Assembly (NCBI GenBank): GCA_035653615.1 | Contig: DASRBN010000041.1 | Location: 1-64,000, forward strand | Origin: Ktedonobacteraceae bacterium | GTDB lineage: Bacteria; Chloroflexota; Ktedonobacteria; Ktedonobacterales; Ktedonobacteraceae | Direction of reading: 5' to 3' | Length of the DNA: 64,000 nt | Shown here: in pieces, positions 1 to 8,421 of the stretch | Numbering within the stretch: the stretch's first letter is position 1 | How the letters are laid out: each line of letters opens with the position of its first letter | The notes under the pieces: generated by a model | What the model saw: the letters and a program-made list of their open reading frames with translations, nothing else | What the model was told of the DNA's origin: nothing | Database searches by the model: none | Position numbers and translations under genes: made by a program

Positions 1-143
1 GTACAAAGAAACCAGTAGGAGACTTTTTACAACTTTCTCTCATGCGAAGGTCAACTCTCACTATGATACTCAGAGAGCCGAACCTATAATAGTGGTAAGC
101 AGGTCTATGTTTACCACTCTGTAGCGTGATTCTCAACGAAATG

Positions 144-550
144 ACCACTGAACCCAATCCGTTCCAGTATGCAGGAGGGTACTTTGAGAGCAGCACCGGC
201 CTGGTCAAGTTCGGCACGCGCTACGACAATCCGAAGTTGGCCGCTGGACGCAGTAGGACCCGGTGGCGGGCAGCTTGGGCAATCCGGACTCACTCAATCG
301 GTACTTATATGTCAAGGATGACCCGGTCAGTGTGGTCGATCCGAGCGGGAAATACTCTGCTGCTGGGTTATTGGGATCATGCCTTGGAGCGGCTGTTGGA
401 GCCGCAGTCGTAACTATCCTAAGCCTGGCCTTTGGAATCGTGACTATTCCGGCATCACTACCAGCTGGGGTCTTCGTTTTAGTTACAGCACTTATTGCTT
501 GCATAGGAGGAGAGATTACTTATGACGTTGTTCAAGCTATTGGAGGTTAA
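144..550 (+). pseudogene. RHS-repeat core C-terminal fragment, frameshifted
   Basis: Remnant of an RHS/YD-repeat protein (family known for large surface or secreted shells carrying variable C-terminal toxins). The core signature runs NPFQYAGGYFESSTGLVKFG then TRYDNPKL. At about 237-242 one base appears to be missing: the expected GRWTQQDP continues in the next frame, where it is also interrupted by TAG at about 252. The second frame then reads DPVAGSLGNPDSLNRY and VVDPSGK, followed by a hydrophobic, glycine/alanine-rich tail of about 65 residues ending at 550. No RHS coding is visible upstream of 144, so the 5' part is lost. The tail could be a pore-forming or membrane-active tip, but no toxin family was recognised. 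Non-functionality is inferred from two independent lesions. Confidence 0.75.
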
Positions 551-568
551 CCACCAGTAACTCTTGCA

Positions 569-607
569 GGACAGTAGCTGGGATAAATCCTATCTCTTCT
601 ACTGTCC
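569..607 (+). terminator. Rho-independent terminator after RHS fragment
   Basis: Perfect 9-bp inverted repeat GGACAGTAG / CTACTGTCC with a 21-nt loop, followed by a T-rich stretch (AATTTTCTCCTTTT). It lies 18 nt after the RHS tail stop codon, the expected place for a terminator. Confidence 0.55.
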
Positions 608-678
608 AATTTTCTCCTTTTGTCGATAGTGACGCCCATCTGCAGGCTCATTTGCTTTTGGAAGAAGGCTTACACATT

Positions 679-864
679 ATGAGATGGAAAGCAGCCTGGA
701 ATCGACCGACATTTTACCTGATGATTCTCATCGGTATTGCCGTAGCAGTCTTTGGTTTGATAGCTGGTCAACAACGCCCACTGTTGTTCGTTTTTCTGGT
801 GATAGGTATTCTTTATATCGCGATATGTTTTCTTCTGCTCTACCTGGCAAGGAGAGCCGAGTAA
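679..864 (+). CDS. Small two-TM membrane protein
   Basis: A 61-residue protein made almost wholly of two hydrophobic segments (about residues 10-30 and 35-55) with a basic C-terminal end (LARRAE). The ATG at 679 is preferred over an upstream in-frame start at 652 because GAAGAAGG lies about 10 nt before it. No family recognised. It sits directly behind an RHS core fragment with a hydrophobic tail, the usual place for an immunity gene in RHS loci, so an immunity role is a guess from position. A non-functional leftover is equally possible. Confidence 0.5.
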   Translation: MRWKAAWNRPTFYLMILIGIAVAVFGLIAGQQRPLLFVFLVIGILYIAICFLLLYLARRAE

Positions 865-1035
865 GATCTTTGATGTAGACCGTCATATACGTTCGATGCT
901 CGTTTGATAGCACTACCTGCGGCAAATGCATCAAGTAATCGGTTTGCTTACTCACCCTACCTATCATCTTAGAACAGGCCCGCAACAAGGTCGGTGCCTA
1001 TGTTCCTATAAGGCGTCTGGCATCCCTAATCCACG

Positions 1036-1159
1036 CCAGTAGGAGAAAGGCTACTTGGAGAGCAGCACCGGCCTGGTCAAATTCGGCACGCGCTACGACA
1101 ATCCGAAGTTGGCCGCGGGCCCAGCCGTCGATTTGAATGGGAACAAAAGGAATGGGTAA
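1036..1159 (+). pseudogene. Second RHS core fragment (duplicate)
   Basis: About 70 nt (1050-1120) repeat 178-245 almost exactly and encode the same ESSTGLVKFGTRYDNPKLAAG segment, including the same one-base deletion after NPKL. The preceding NPFQY motif is degraded to NPRQ followed by a stop. The frame runs on to a TAA at about 1157-1159, just before the next small gene. Because both copies share the deletion, the duplication probably followed the damage, or both derive from the same damaged parent. Confidence 0.7.
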
Positions 1160-1453
1160 ATGATTGCTGCTGATATCCTCTTGATATTGTTGTTGTATGC
1201 TGCGATTTACTTCGGTATTTTCCTGGCCTCGCACTTTTTCAATAGGTCACGTACCTTCCGGGTTCAGATGTTGATCTTGATGCTTGCCGCAATGCTGGGA
1301 ACATTTCTCCTGGTGCTAGCGAGCCAAAATGCTTCTTTACAGACACTTGCAATAGTTCTCACGATTGTTCTCGGGTTTTGCGCTGCATGCCTCATTGTTG
1401 CTATTGAGATAGTGAGGCAGAGACGGCTTGCTCGCAGAAATCCAGATAGGTAA
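1160..1453 (+). CDS. Small three-TM membrane protein
   Basis: A 97-residue integral membrane protein with three predicted helices (about residues 4-24, 35-55 and 61-83) and a strongly basic tail (RQRRLARRNPDR), which suggests a cytoplasmic C-terminus. AAGGA precedes the ATG by about 10 nt. It follows the second RHS fragment in the same way that the 61-residue membrane protein follows the first, so the two may be displaced immunity or tip-associated genes. No sequence family recognised. It converges with the aminomutase gene on the other strand. Confidence 0.6.
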   Translation: MIAADILLILLLYAAIYFGIFLASHFFNRSRTFRVQMLILMLAAMLGTFLLVLASQNASLQTLAIVLTIVLGFCAACLIVAIEIVRQRRLARRNPDR

Positions 1454-1484
1454 AGGCCAGGAATCGTTAAAATATACTTCTACA

Positions 1485-3080
1485 TTATCCCAGCAGCCGC
1501 TCATAAAACGGATTAAAATACCCCTCATCTCGCCCAATCACCCCCTCCAGCCCCCGTCCACCCTCTGGCGAGCGTTTGATATCGGCGAAAAGTCCAGCCT
1601 CCAGCCCTTTGAACAGACCAGGATTATCCATCTGTTGCAGCAGGTCGACTGCATCGCGTAGTATCTGATTTGCCCTTTTTGAGATCAGGCTATCCTCGCG
1701 CCAGTCAAATTGCTCGCCAAGATCGCGTGCGGCACGAAATACGTAGAGCGCGCTACGAATAGACAGGAAGCGGTCTTGCAAGAGTGGGGTATGGATGGCC
1801 TCGGTGGGCATGCCGAGCAGTTGGATGCCCTGACCCGTCAGGACTCCGACGAGGTTGAAGAAACTATCGAGCATGTGGCCGCGAAAGATATCGCCGGTCA
1901 TGTGCTTTGTGGGAGGCATGTACTTGACCGGGTAGCCAGGAAAAAGATCGCGCACGAGCTGCGCCGAGGCAATCTCGTGCAGCAGGTGATTGGGAGTATC
2001 GGGATTGATTTCGAAGGCGTGGCCGAGACCGATTTGCTCCGGCGGCAGACCGGCTACCTGGGCGAAACATTCGTTGATAAACTGCGAGGCAATGACGGTG
2101 TGTTCGGACTCGAGTGCATCGGCGGTAGTCAGGTAGTTATCCTCGCCGGTATTGATAATGATACCGGCGGCGGCGTTGATGCGGCGCGAGAAAAGCTGAT
2201 CGATGAGCGTGCGTTTCATGTTGATGTCGCGGAAGATGATGCCATAGAGAGCATCGTTGAGCATCATGTCCAGCCGCTCTAAGGCACCCATGGCGGCAAT
2301 TTCCGGCATGCAGAGGCCCGAACAATAGTTGGTGAGGCGTATGTAGCGGCCAACTTCGCGGCTCGTTTCATCGAGGGCAGCGCGCATGAGCTGGAAGTTG
2401 GCCTGCGTTGCGTAAGTGCCGCCAAAGCCCTCGGTGGTTGGACCGTATGGCACGTAGTCGAGCAGGCTCTGAGCGGTAGAACGGATGACGGCAATTACAT
2501 CGGCTCCCTGCCGCGCCGCCGCCTGCGCCTGCACGATGTCTTCATAGATATTACCGGTGGCGACGATGACGTAGAGCCAGGGCATTGGCGGATTGCCGAG
2601 TTCTTCAGTCAGCGCAGCTCGTTCAGCACGACGCGCACGAATGCGTTTGATGCTCTGATCTACCAATCGATGAATCTCCTCGTCGATCTTCTCCGTTGAT
2701 AGAACTTCATCCTTTGAGGTATTCGGAGCCAGTTCCTGCCCAGAGGCGATAAATTGGTTTCCTGCACCCTGCCGCATTCGCAAATCGCCACGCCCAATAG
2801 CCTCCGCGGCTGCCTGCACATCCAGGTTATTCTGAAGCATCGCCGCGACAAATGGACGTAAGATGCCACCGGGCAGCAATGACCTTGCGCTGTCTACAAC
2901 ACAATTTGGCAATGGCACACCTGTTTCATCGACGCCATCCACGCCGATCAAGCGTAAGGTGGCACGTTCAATAGCGACGGTGGTGTGAGCATAGATATAG
3001 TCAATGACGGGAGCGACAATGTGTTGGGCAAGCGCGCGTGCCTCATCAACGAGAACGGAGTCAAGCTTGAGGTGGGGCAT
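1485..3080 (-). CDS. kamD: Lysine 5,6-aminomutase alpha subunit
   Basis: A 531-residue protein matching the alpha subunit of adenosylcobalamin- and PLP-dependent D-lysine 5,6-aminomutase, which moves the terminal amino group in lysine fermentation. Family-typical stretches include VATGNIYEDIVQAQAAARQG, DYVPYGPTTEGFGGTYAT, TNYCSGLCMPEIA and PPTKHMTGDIFRGH. Length is close to the usual 515-530. AGAGGAGATA lies upstream of the ATG. In known enzymes the beta subunit (KamE) holds the B12-binding domain and the PLP lysine. No kamE, and none of the usual lysine-fermentation neighbours (kce, kdd, kal), is in this window, so the subunit is an orphan here. Its partner may lie elsewhere in the genome or the protein may have changed role. 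Confidence 0.88.
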   Translation of the reverse strand: MPHLKLDSVLVDEARALAQHIVAPVIDYIYAHTTVAIERATLRLIGVDGVDETGVPLPNCVVDSARSLLPGGILRPFVAAMLQNNLDVQAAAEAIGRGDLRMRQGAGNQFIASGQELAPNTSKDEVLSTEKIDEEIHRLVDQSIKRIRARRAERAALTEELGNPPMPWLYVIVATGNIYEDIVQAQAAARQGADVIAVIRSTAQSLLDYVPYGPTTEGFGGTYATQANFQLMRAALDETSREVGRYIRLTNYCSGLCMPEIAAMGALERLDMMLNDALYGIIFRDINMKRTLIDQLFSRRINAAAGIIINTGEDNYLTTADALESEHTVIASQFINECFAQVAGLPPEQIGLGHAFEINPDTPNHLLHEIASAQLVRDLFPGYPVKYMPPTKHMTGDIFRGHMLDSFFNLVGVLTGQGIQLLGMPTEAIHTPLLQDRFLSIRSALYVFRAARDLGEQFDWREDSLISKRANQILRDAVDLLQQMDNPGLFKGLEAGLFADIKRSPEGGRGLEGVIGRDEGYFNPFYERLLG

Positions 3081-3245
3081 GGCGAAGTATCTCCTCTGTT
3101 ACAAACAGCATATCGCGATCATATCCAATATGCACAAAAGGTGCCACTACTATGAACAGTTTATCTTGCACATGAACCTGTTCAAAGCAGCAACACCCTT
3201 GTTATGGGTTGCGGTATGAATTGTCTATTTCAAAGACTTTCGCAA

Positions 3246-3659
3246 CTATTCGTACTGAAAGTCTTCATCTGGCTCTATCTCGTCCTCTTCAATCTCCTCA
3301 TCTTCGTCATTGTATTCATCCAGATAACTCAGATCAGGATAATTACTTGAGTACGGGTCTCTCCGAATCTGGATAGTCGGGTGGATGACAGGAAAAGGCT
3401 TCAGCCCACTCTGATCGGCCGGACCCTCCATCTGCGGTTCGTAAGCTGGCAGGCCTTCGCGCACCAGCACCTCCTCGCCCCATGCCATTGATTCAAAGCC
3501 CAGTCGGCGCAGGTCCATTACCATACCCGGCCAGGTATCTTCGGGGTCAACAGCCCACCAGTCACGCCCCTCGACATGTACAGGTCGAACGCGCACAGGT
3601 CGGTTAAGATCGCCCAGATTAGCCAGCAAGGATGAATGTTTCCGTTCGGCTTTTTTCAC
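3246..3659 (-). CDS. Unknown protein with acidic C-terminal tail
   Basis: About 137 residues from a GTG at 3659, chosen because AAGGGA lies about 10 nt upstream; the frame is open further to a GTG at 3698. The central part contains RPVHVEGRDWWAVDPEDTWP and GFESMAWGEEVLVREG, which looks like a small folded domain. The last 30 residues are very rich in Glu and Asp with Tyr, ending EDFQYE, and look disordered. No TM segment, signal peptide or recognised domain. It lies alone between kamD and the sigma-MFS chimera, both on the same strand but over 150 nt away, so context gives no function. Confidence 0.6.
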   Translation of the reverse strand: MKKAERKHSSLLANLGDLNRPVRVRPVHVEGRDWWAVDPEDTWPGMVMDLRRLGFESMAWGEEVLVREGLPAYEPQMEGPADQSGLKPFPVIHPTIQIRRDPYSSNYPDLSYLDEYNDEDEEIEEDEIEPDEDFQYE

Positions 3660-3908
3660 GGCTAAACCGTCCCTTCTATAAGAAGAACAATACCCCACAT
3701 TGCCTGTCCCTCCAGAGCTTGCAGCCGAGCCATGTTTTCCTCCACCAGTAATGAATCATTCTCTCGCTGATCCCAAAAGAAGGAACCTATCAATGCTTAC
3801 CAATAACATATCACATAGACAATGCAATATGCTAGTGTTCAAAGATACGTTATGCTCGACTTTTTGGATGAAACTGGCGAGGCTAACGCATAGATGCGCC
3901 TGCGCTGC

Positions 3909-4625
3909 TTACTCAAGGCTCTCCAGAGCTGGCTTTTCTTGAATGGAATGCGGATTTTCATTTGTTTTATAAATATTGCGCAAATTTAGCATGGCATACA
4001 AAGCGCCCAGCATTACCAGCAATCCGGTTGCCGTAAAGATGGTATCGATGGGGCCGAAAGTGAATCCGAGCAATGTGGCATGGAAATTGTGCAGAATAGT
4101 GCTGGTGAGATAGCCGGCCAGTCCGATTGAGATCATCGAAGCCAGACTTGTGCTGGGAGCAAACACCGAGATCACGCGCCCAACCAGCTCATGAGGCGTG
4201 ATATGCAACAGCAAGGGGCCGAGTATAGCATCACCCGCGGTCGCGGTTACGCCCACAAAGAAAAATACAATCAATGCCGGTGTGAACGCCGTGAGACGCG
4301 AGTAGACAAGAATGAGTATTCCGGCTATACCAGCAAAATAGTCGGGTCGCACCAAACGCCGGTTTTGAAGATGATAGACATGGTTCCAGCGCATGCAAAC
4401 ATTGTGACAAATCCCGGTCAGCCAGGAATCAAAACGTTCGGGGGAGTGTAGCTGCTCAATGTGCCGCCACGCCTCCAGCATCGTCTCCTGCACAATATCA
4501 TCCACGCTATCTTGCGAGAGGCTATACTTCCGCGCATAGGTCAACAGGCGTGGCTGAGCGTTTACTAACAATTCTTGCAGGTTGGCGAATGTTCCCTTTT
4601 GAATTGTAAGTTGCTGCTCAAGCAC
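3909..4625 (-). CDS. Chimera: ECF sigma region 2 fused to MFS C-terminal half
   Basis: One uninterrupted 238-codon frame joins two unrelated pieces. Residues 1 to about 85 are an ECF sigma-70 region 2: LLTYARKYSLSQDSVDDIVQ, then EAWRHI and a FDSWLTGICHNVCMRWN segment typical of DNA-melting region 2. From about residue 95 the sequence becomes the last helices of an MFS transporter: FAGIAGILILVYSRL, a loop HITPHELVGRVISVF and three or four further hydrophobic segments, with a hydrophilic tail. Sigma region 4 and the transporter N-half are both missing. The simplest reading is a deletion that fused two neighbouring genes in frame. Whether the product is made is unknown. A membrane-tethered sigma domain lacking region 4 would be unlikely to direct transcription alone. 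Confidence 0.75.
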   Translation of the reverse strand: MLEQQLTIQKGTFANLQELLVNAQPRLLTYARKYSLSQDSVDDIVQETMLEAWRHIEQLHSPERFDSWLTGICHNVCMRWNHVYHLQNRRLVRPDYFAGIAGILILVYSRLTAFTPALIVFFFVGVTATAGDAILGPLLLHITPHELVGRVISVFAPSTSLASMISIGLAGYLTSTILHNFHATLLGFTFGPIDTIFTATGLLVMLGALYAMLNLRNIYKTNENPHSIQEKPALESLE

Positions 4626-4703
4626 GCTCTTTTCTCGCTCTCGTATTGTTTTTCTAGAAGAGGTACAGATGGAAGTGTATCACACATGGGCATATCAGGT
4701 GGC

Positions 4704-4732
4704 TTGTTGCAAAACTGAAGATCATATATAAT
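4704..4732 (+). promoter_or_regulatory. Sigma-70-type promoter for the methyltransferase
   Basis: TTGTTG (4704-4709), 17-nt spacer, TATAAT (4727-4732). It lies 56 nt before the ATG at 4789. Confidence 0.6.
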
Positions 4733-4788
4733 ACCTCTGCTAAGAGTGACCGTGGCAGCTACTACAGCACAATTAAAGGAGATGAGAG

Positions 4789-5661
4789 ATGCAGTCAGAG
4801 GGCCAGCAGCGAGAAGACACATATGTCATGGACCCGGAAAGTATGACCGAGATGGCCCGCTTGATCAACCAGCATGTTCTGATTACAGAACACATGGGGG
4901 GATTGTTTCCGCCAGAAGTTGATCCAAATGCTTTTACTTCGGTACTCGATCTCGCCTGTGGGCCTGGCGGCTGGGTACTCGACGTGGCTCGCGCCTACCC
5001 GGAGATAGAGGTGGTAGGGGTCGATATCAGCCAGACCATGATAACCTATGCAAAGGCGAGAGCTAAATCGCAGGGACTGAAGAATGCTAAGTTCCAGATT
5101 ATGAATATCCTCAAGCCTTTCACATTCCCAGATCAATCATTCGACATGGTCAATGTGCGTTTTCTCGTCGGCGTACTTTCTCCTGGCGACTGGCCGGCAA
5201 TGATCCAGGAATGTAAGCGAGTGCTGCGCCCTGGTGGGATTTTGCGCCTGACGGATGTCGATGACCTCGGCATTACCAATAGCGCTGCACTGGAGCAAAT
5301 CACCGCCCTGGGAGCTAAAGCCGCGCGCATGGCAAAGCGAGCATTCTTCTCTGAGGGACGCTATGTAGGAACCATGATTATGCTGGCACGTTTCCTGCGC
5401 GATGCCGGGTTCCAGGATATCCACCAGCAGGCCCATATGATCGATTGGTCTGCCGGCACAGATGCCTTTCCCTTACAATACGACAATGCAAGAATGGCTC
5501 TCCAACTGGGTAGTACATTTCTGACCAAAATGGGTGTCGTTACACAGGAACAATTTGACAATTTGTATTATCAGGCCGAGATTGATATGAATTCTTCTGA
5601 TTTCGTTGCCGTCATGCTATACTTGACAGCCTGGGGCAGACTGGCCAGTAATAACCCTTGA
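4789..5661 (+). CDS. Class I SAM-dependent methyltransferase
   Basis: A 290-residue Rossmann-fold methyltransferase. Motif I is VLDLACGPGGWVLDVA (about residues 52-67), followed by an acidic strand end VVGVDIS and a QSFDMVNVRFLVGVL post-motif region, as in UbiE/Methyltransf_11-type enzymes acting on small molecules. A long C-terminal helical part (about 190-290) lacks a recognised domain and probably shapes the substrate pocket. The start has AAAGGAGATGAGAG upstream. It is monocistronic, with its own promoter and about 110 nt to the next gene. The substrate cannot be deduced. Confidence 0.85.
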   Translation: MQSEGQQREDTYVMDPESMTEMARLINQHVLITEHMGGLFPPEVDPNAFTSVLDLACGPGGWVLDVARAYPEIEVVGVDISQTMITYAKARAKSQGLKNAKFQIMNILKPFTFPDQSFDMVNVRFLVGVLSPGDWPAMIQECKRVLRPGGILRLTDVDDLGITNSAALEQITALGAKAARMAKRAFFSEGRYVGTMIMLARFLRDAGFQDIHQQAHMIDWSAGTDAFPLQYDNARMALQLGSTFLTKMGVVTQEQFDNLYYQAEIDMNSSDFVAVMLYLTAWGRLASNNP

Positions 5662-5770
5662 ACTCATGGTTATCACAACAAACAATAAGAAGTTGCCGTA
5701 CTCTCATATGTACTCTTATTAAAGAACAGGCCGATCATGCATCGGATAGCTTTTCAGGAAGCAACGAACT

Positions 5771-7726
5771 ATGCCGCAGCCGGCGAAGACATTACGAGGT
5801 GTGACCCAGGCGTCTTTGCGTCGCCTGCGTAACACCCCCACCTACTTCTTCCTCATCTGGCGTTGGGTGACATGGCTCTATGCCCTGCTGGTAATTGTAA
5901 CGACCCATGTCCCCTTGAACGAAGCGCTGCTCCCGCTGGCCGTGACATTTGTTCAGGCATCGGTCGTCACCCTCTATGCTCCCGTCTTCCGAATATTCCT
6001 ACCCGATTTACCCCTACTAAAAAAGGGCCAGGCCCCTGAATCGCGCAAAGTGCGAACGAGTACCCGGCAAATACGCCTGCTGGGCAGCAGACGGCAGCAA
6101 CCAATGGCCGCTGACGATGAGGCGGAAATATTGAAACCGCTATCCGCGACCAACAATCCTAAATGGAACGCGGCCATTTACGCGCTTGACGTAATCATCT
6201 GCGGCCTGGTTACCTACTACGCCGGGATTTTCGGTAATCCTCCTTTCGGCAGTGGATCGGCATTCTATCGTTACGGCCTTTCGACGGTGCTGGCGGCGGC
6301 TTTTACGTACCGTTATACCGGTGGGCTGGCAGCGGCCTTTGGCTACGAGGCGATCATCTTGTTTGGCGCATTCGTGCCCCCACCTCATCATCACTATGCA
6401 CTCATGCTTACGACACAGGACTTCGCCAGCTCGCTAATCGATGCGCCGCTGGTAGCGCTGCTCGCGGCCTACCTTGCCACGCTGCTCAATGGCCTGACGC
6501 AAAGCAAAAGGCGCGAGCAAGATACTGTCCGCCGGCAAAATGCGCTGCTACGCGTCAGTGAAACACTGGTTGCAGGTGCCGGCGATCAGCTGCAATTCCT
6601 GCAAAAAAGCGCGGAACAGATACGTAAAGGGGGCCATTTTGAACGCCTGATCGTGGCACTCATCACTGCTGAAGATGATCGTAAGGATGCAGAGATTGAA
6701 ACAGGCCCTCTGGTCGAATCAGGTGTAGCCGGAGCCATAGCTCCTGATAAGAGTAAGACGTTGATTGAGCAAGTAGCGCGTACAGGAAGAAAATTGACGA
6801 CTTTTGAACCGTTGGAAGGCGAGCAGGCACAGGATAATGACGCCTACCGGCTGGCGCGTCTCTATCTTCCGGTGTCAAGAGAGGGCCAGGTATATATGGT
6901 GCTGGGAGCCGAGAGCCTACGACACACTCCTTTTGATCAGAAACAGGAAAATTTCCTGACTATCGCGGGAACCCAACTATTGATTGCCCTGGAGAACATA
7001 CGCCTGACCGAGCAAGCTGCCGAACTTGCTGCCGCCGCGGAGCGGGGGCGCATCGCGCGTGAGATCCACGACGGAATCGCGCAACTCATCTATATGATGA
7101 GCCTGAATGCTGAAACATGCGCTGCTCTTGTCCAACGTGTTGTTGAGGATTCAGGTGAAGAGGCACAGGCGCTTGCATCCATTACTACGTACCTGGACAA
7201 GCTGGTGACGATTTCCAAACAGGCGCTCTGGGAAACCCGCCACTATATGTTCACCCTCAAGCCCTTAATCAGCGGCACATCGACGCTGGCACAGATGCTA
7301 ACTAACCAGTTGCGCGAATTCGAGGCCATCAGCGGATTGCCGGCGCATTTAGAGGTCGAGGGCGATGAAGAGAGGCCAGATGGAGATGCCGGGCGCGCTC
7401 GTAAGATTGCCCAGGTAGGAACTGCCGTCTTCCGCATCACTCAAGAAGCACTTACCAATGCCTATAAACACGCGAATGCGGCACAGATTACTGTACATCT
7501 GCGTTATTTGCCGGGCTGCGTAGAGGTCGAGATTCGCGACGATGGTAGAAGCCCGGTCGCTATTCCGCACAGTTATGATCTTGAAGCCGGTGGAGAACGA
7601 CAGCGTATCTATGGCGGCCACGGGATACCAGGAATGCGGGAGCGAGCAGAAGAACTCGGCGGTAGTCTCGCGATAGTGCAACATGCCACCGGCGGCACCA
7701 GCGTCCGGGCACGCATTCCAATGTAA
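5771..7726 (+). CDS. NarL-type sensor histidine kinase with GAF domain
   Basis: A 651-residue membrane sensor kinase. The N-terminal third has hydrophobic helices (about residues 25-75 and 135-235) interrupted by a basic cytoplasmic loop. A GAF-like region spans about 260-410. The HisKA_3 dimerisation helix carries the phospho-accepting His433 in REIHDGIAQLIYM. The ATPase part shows FRITQEALTNAYKHANA (N box), EIRDDGRSP (D box) and GGHGIPGMRERAEELGG (G box). The stop is 11 nt before the start of the response-regulator gene, so the two form a classic two-component operon. The multi-helix sensor region resembles MASE-type integral membrane sensors, suggesting a membrane or small-molecule signal; the ligand is unknown. 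Confidence 0.92.
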   Translation: MPQPAKTLRGVTQASLRRLRNTPTYFFLIWRWVTWLYALLVIVTTHVPLNEALLPLAVTFVQASVVTLYAPVFRIFLPDLPLLKKGQAPESRKVRTSTRQIRLLGSRRQQPMAADDEAEILKPLSATNNPKWNAAIYALDVIICGLVTYYAGIFGNPPFGSGSAFYRYGLSTVLAAAFTYRYTGGLAAAFGYEAIILFGAFVPPPHHHYALMLTTQDFASSLIDAPLVALLAAYLATLLNGLTQSKRREQDTVRRQNALLRVSETLVAGAGDQLQFLQKSAEQIRKGGHFERLIVALITAEDDRKDAEIETGPLVESGVAGAIAPDKSKTLIEQVARTGRKLTTFEPLEGEQAQDNDAYRLARLYLPVSREGQVYMVLGAESLRHTPFDQKQENFLTIAGTQLLIALENIRLTEQAAELAAAAERGRIAREIHDGIAQLIYMMSLNAETCAALVQRVVEDSGEEAQALASITTYLDKLVTISKQALWETRHYMFTLKPLISGTSTLAQMLTNQLREFEAISGLPAHLEVEGDEERPDGDAGRARKIAQVGTAVFRITQEALTNAYKHANAAQITVHLRYLPGCVEVEIRDDGRSPVAIPHSYDLEAGGERQRIYGGHGIPGMRERAEELGGSLAIVQHATGGTSVRARIPM

Positions 7727-7737
7727 GGAGAACTCTT

Positions 7738-8388
7738 ATGGCAAAGATTCGCATCATGATTGTCGACGATCACGAGGTAGTGCGCATGGGCATGCGGGCC
7801 GTCATCGAGCCGGAAGTAGACCTTACGGTGGTGGGAGAGGCCGCCAATGGCGCGGAAGCCCTGGCAAAAGTTGGCATCCTGGACCCACAGGTCATCTTAA
7901 TGGATGTGCGCATGGAAAAGATGAGCGGTATCGAGGCGTGCCGCGAGATCAAAAGCCAGCATCCCCATGTAGCTATTCTTATGCTCACCTCGTATACCGA
8001 CGACGACGCCCTCTTATCGTCTGTACTCGCCGGCGCCAGCGGCTACCTCTTAAAGAACGAAAGACGCGCCGAACTGCTGAAAGCTATTCGCCTGGTAGCC
8101 TCCGGTCAATTGCTGCTCGACACGACTATAGCGAAGCAGGCGATGGAGCGCATGACCTCGCAGGCACCTGGAAGCGAACTGACCGAACGCGAGCGCGAAG
8201 TGCTGGCCCTGGTAGCACGTGGCTATACGAACAAACAAATAGCCGATACGCTCTACGTCTCTGAAAAAACTGCCCGCAACCACGTCAGCCATATCCTTGA
8301 GAAGCTGGGACTCTCAAGACGCAGCGAGGCAGCGGCATATGCGGTTGAACACAAGCTGGTGCCCCCGCGTGAGCAAAGAAAAGATTGA
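7738..8388 (+). CDS. NarL/FixJ-family response regulator
   Basis: A 216-residue regulator. The receiver domain (1-120) has the acidic pair D10/D11, the phosphorylation site Asp56 in QVILMDVRM, Thr in MLTSY and Lys in YLLKNE. The C-terminal LuxR-type HTH (about 150-212) reads LTEREREVLALVARGYTNKQ and continues IADTLYVSEKTARNHVSHIL. AAGGAGAAC lies just before the ATG. It is encoded directly downstream of the cognate kinase. Target genes are unknown. It converges with the liuC gene, and no clear terminator was seen in the 33-nt gap. Confidence 0.95.
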   Translation: MAKIRIMIVDDHEVVRMGMRAVIEPEVDLTVVGEAANGAEALAKVGILDPQVILMDVRMEKMSGIEACREIKSQHPHVAILMLTSYTDDDALLSSVLAGASGYLLKNERRAELLKAIRLVASGQLLLDTTIAKQAMERMTSQAPGSELTEREREVLALVARGYTNKQIADTLYVSEKTARNHVSHILEKLGLSRRSEAAAYAVEHKLVPPREQRKD

Positions 8389-8421
8389 TTTACTTTTCCA
8401 TTTTGCCCAGAACAGATAACT

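Noticed and set aside
1710-2282. 190-codon open frame antisense to kamD
   Set aside because: Complementary to strongly conserved aminomutase sequence; composition fits an antisense shadow.
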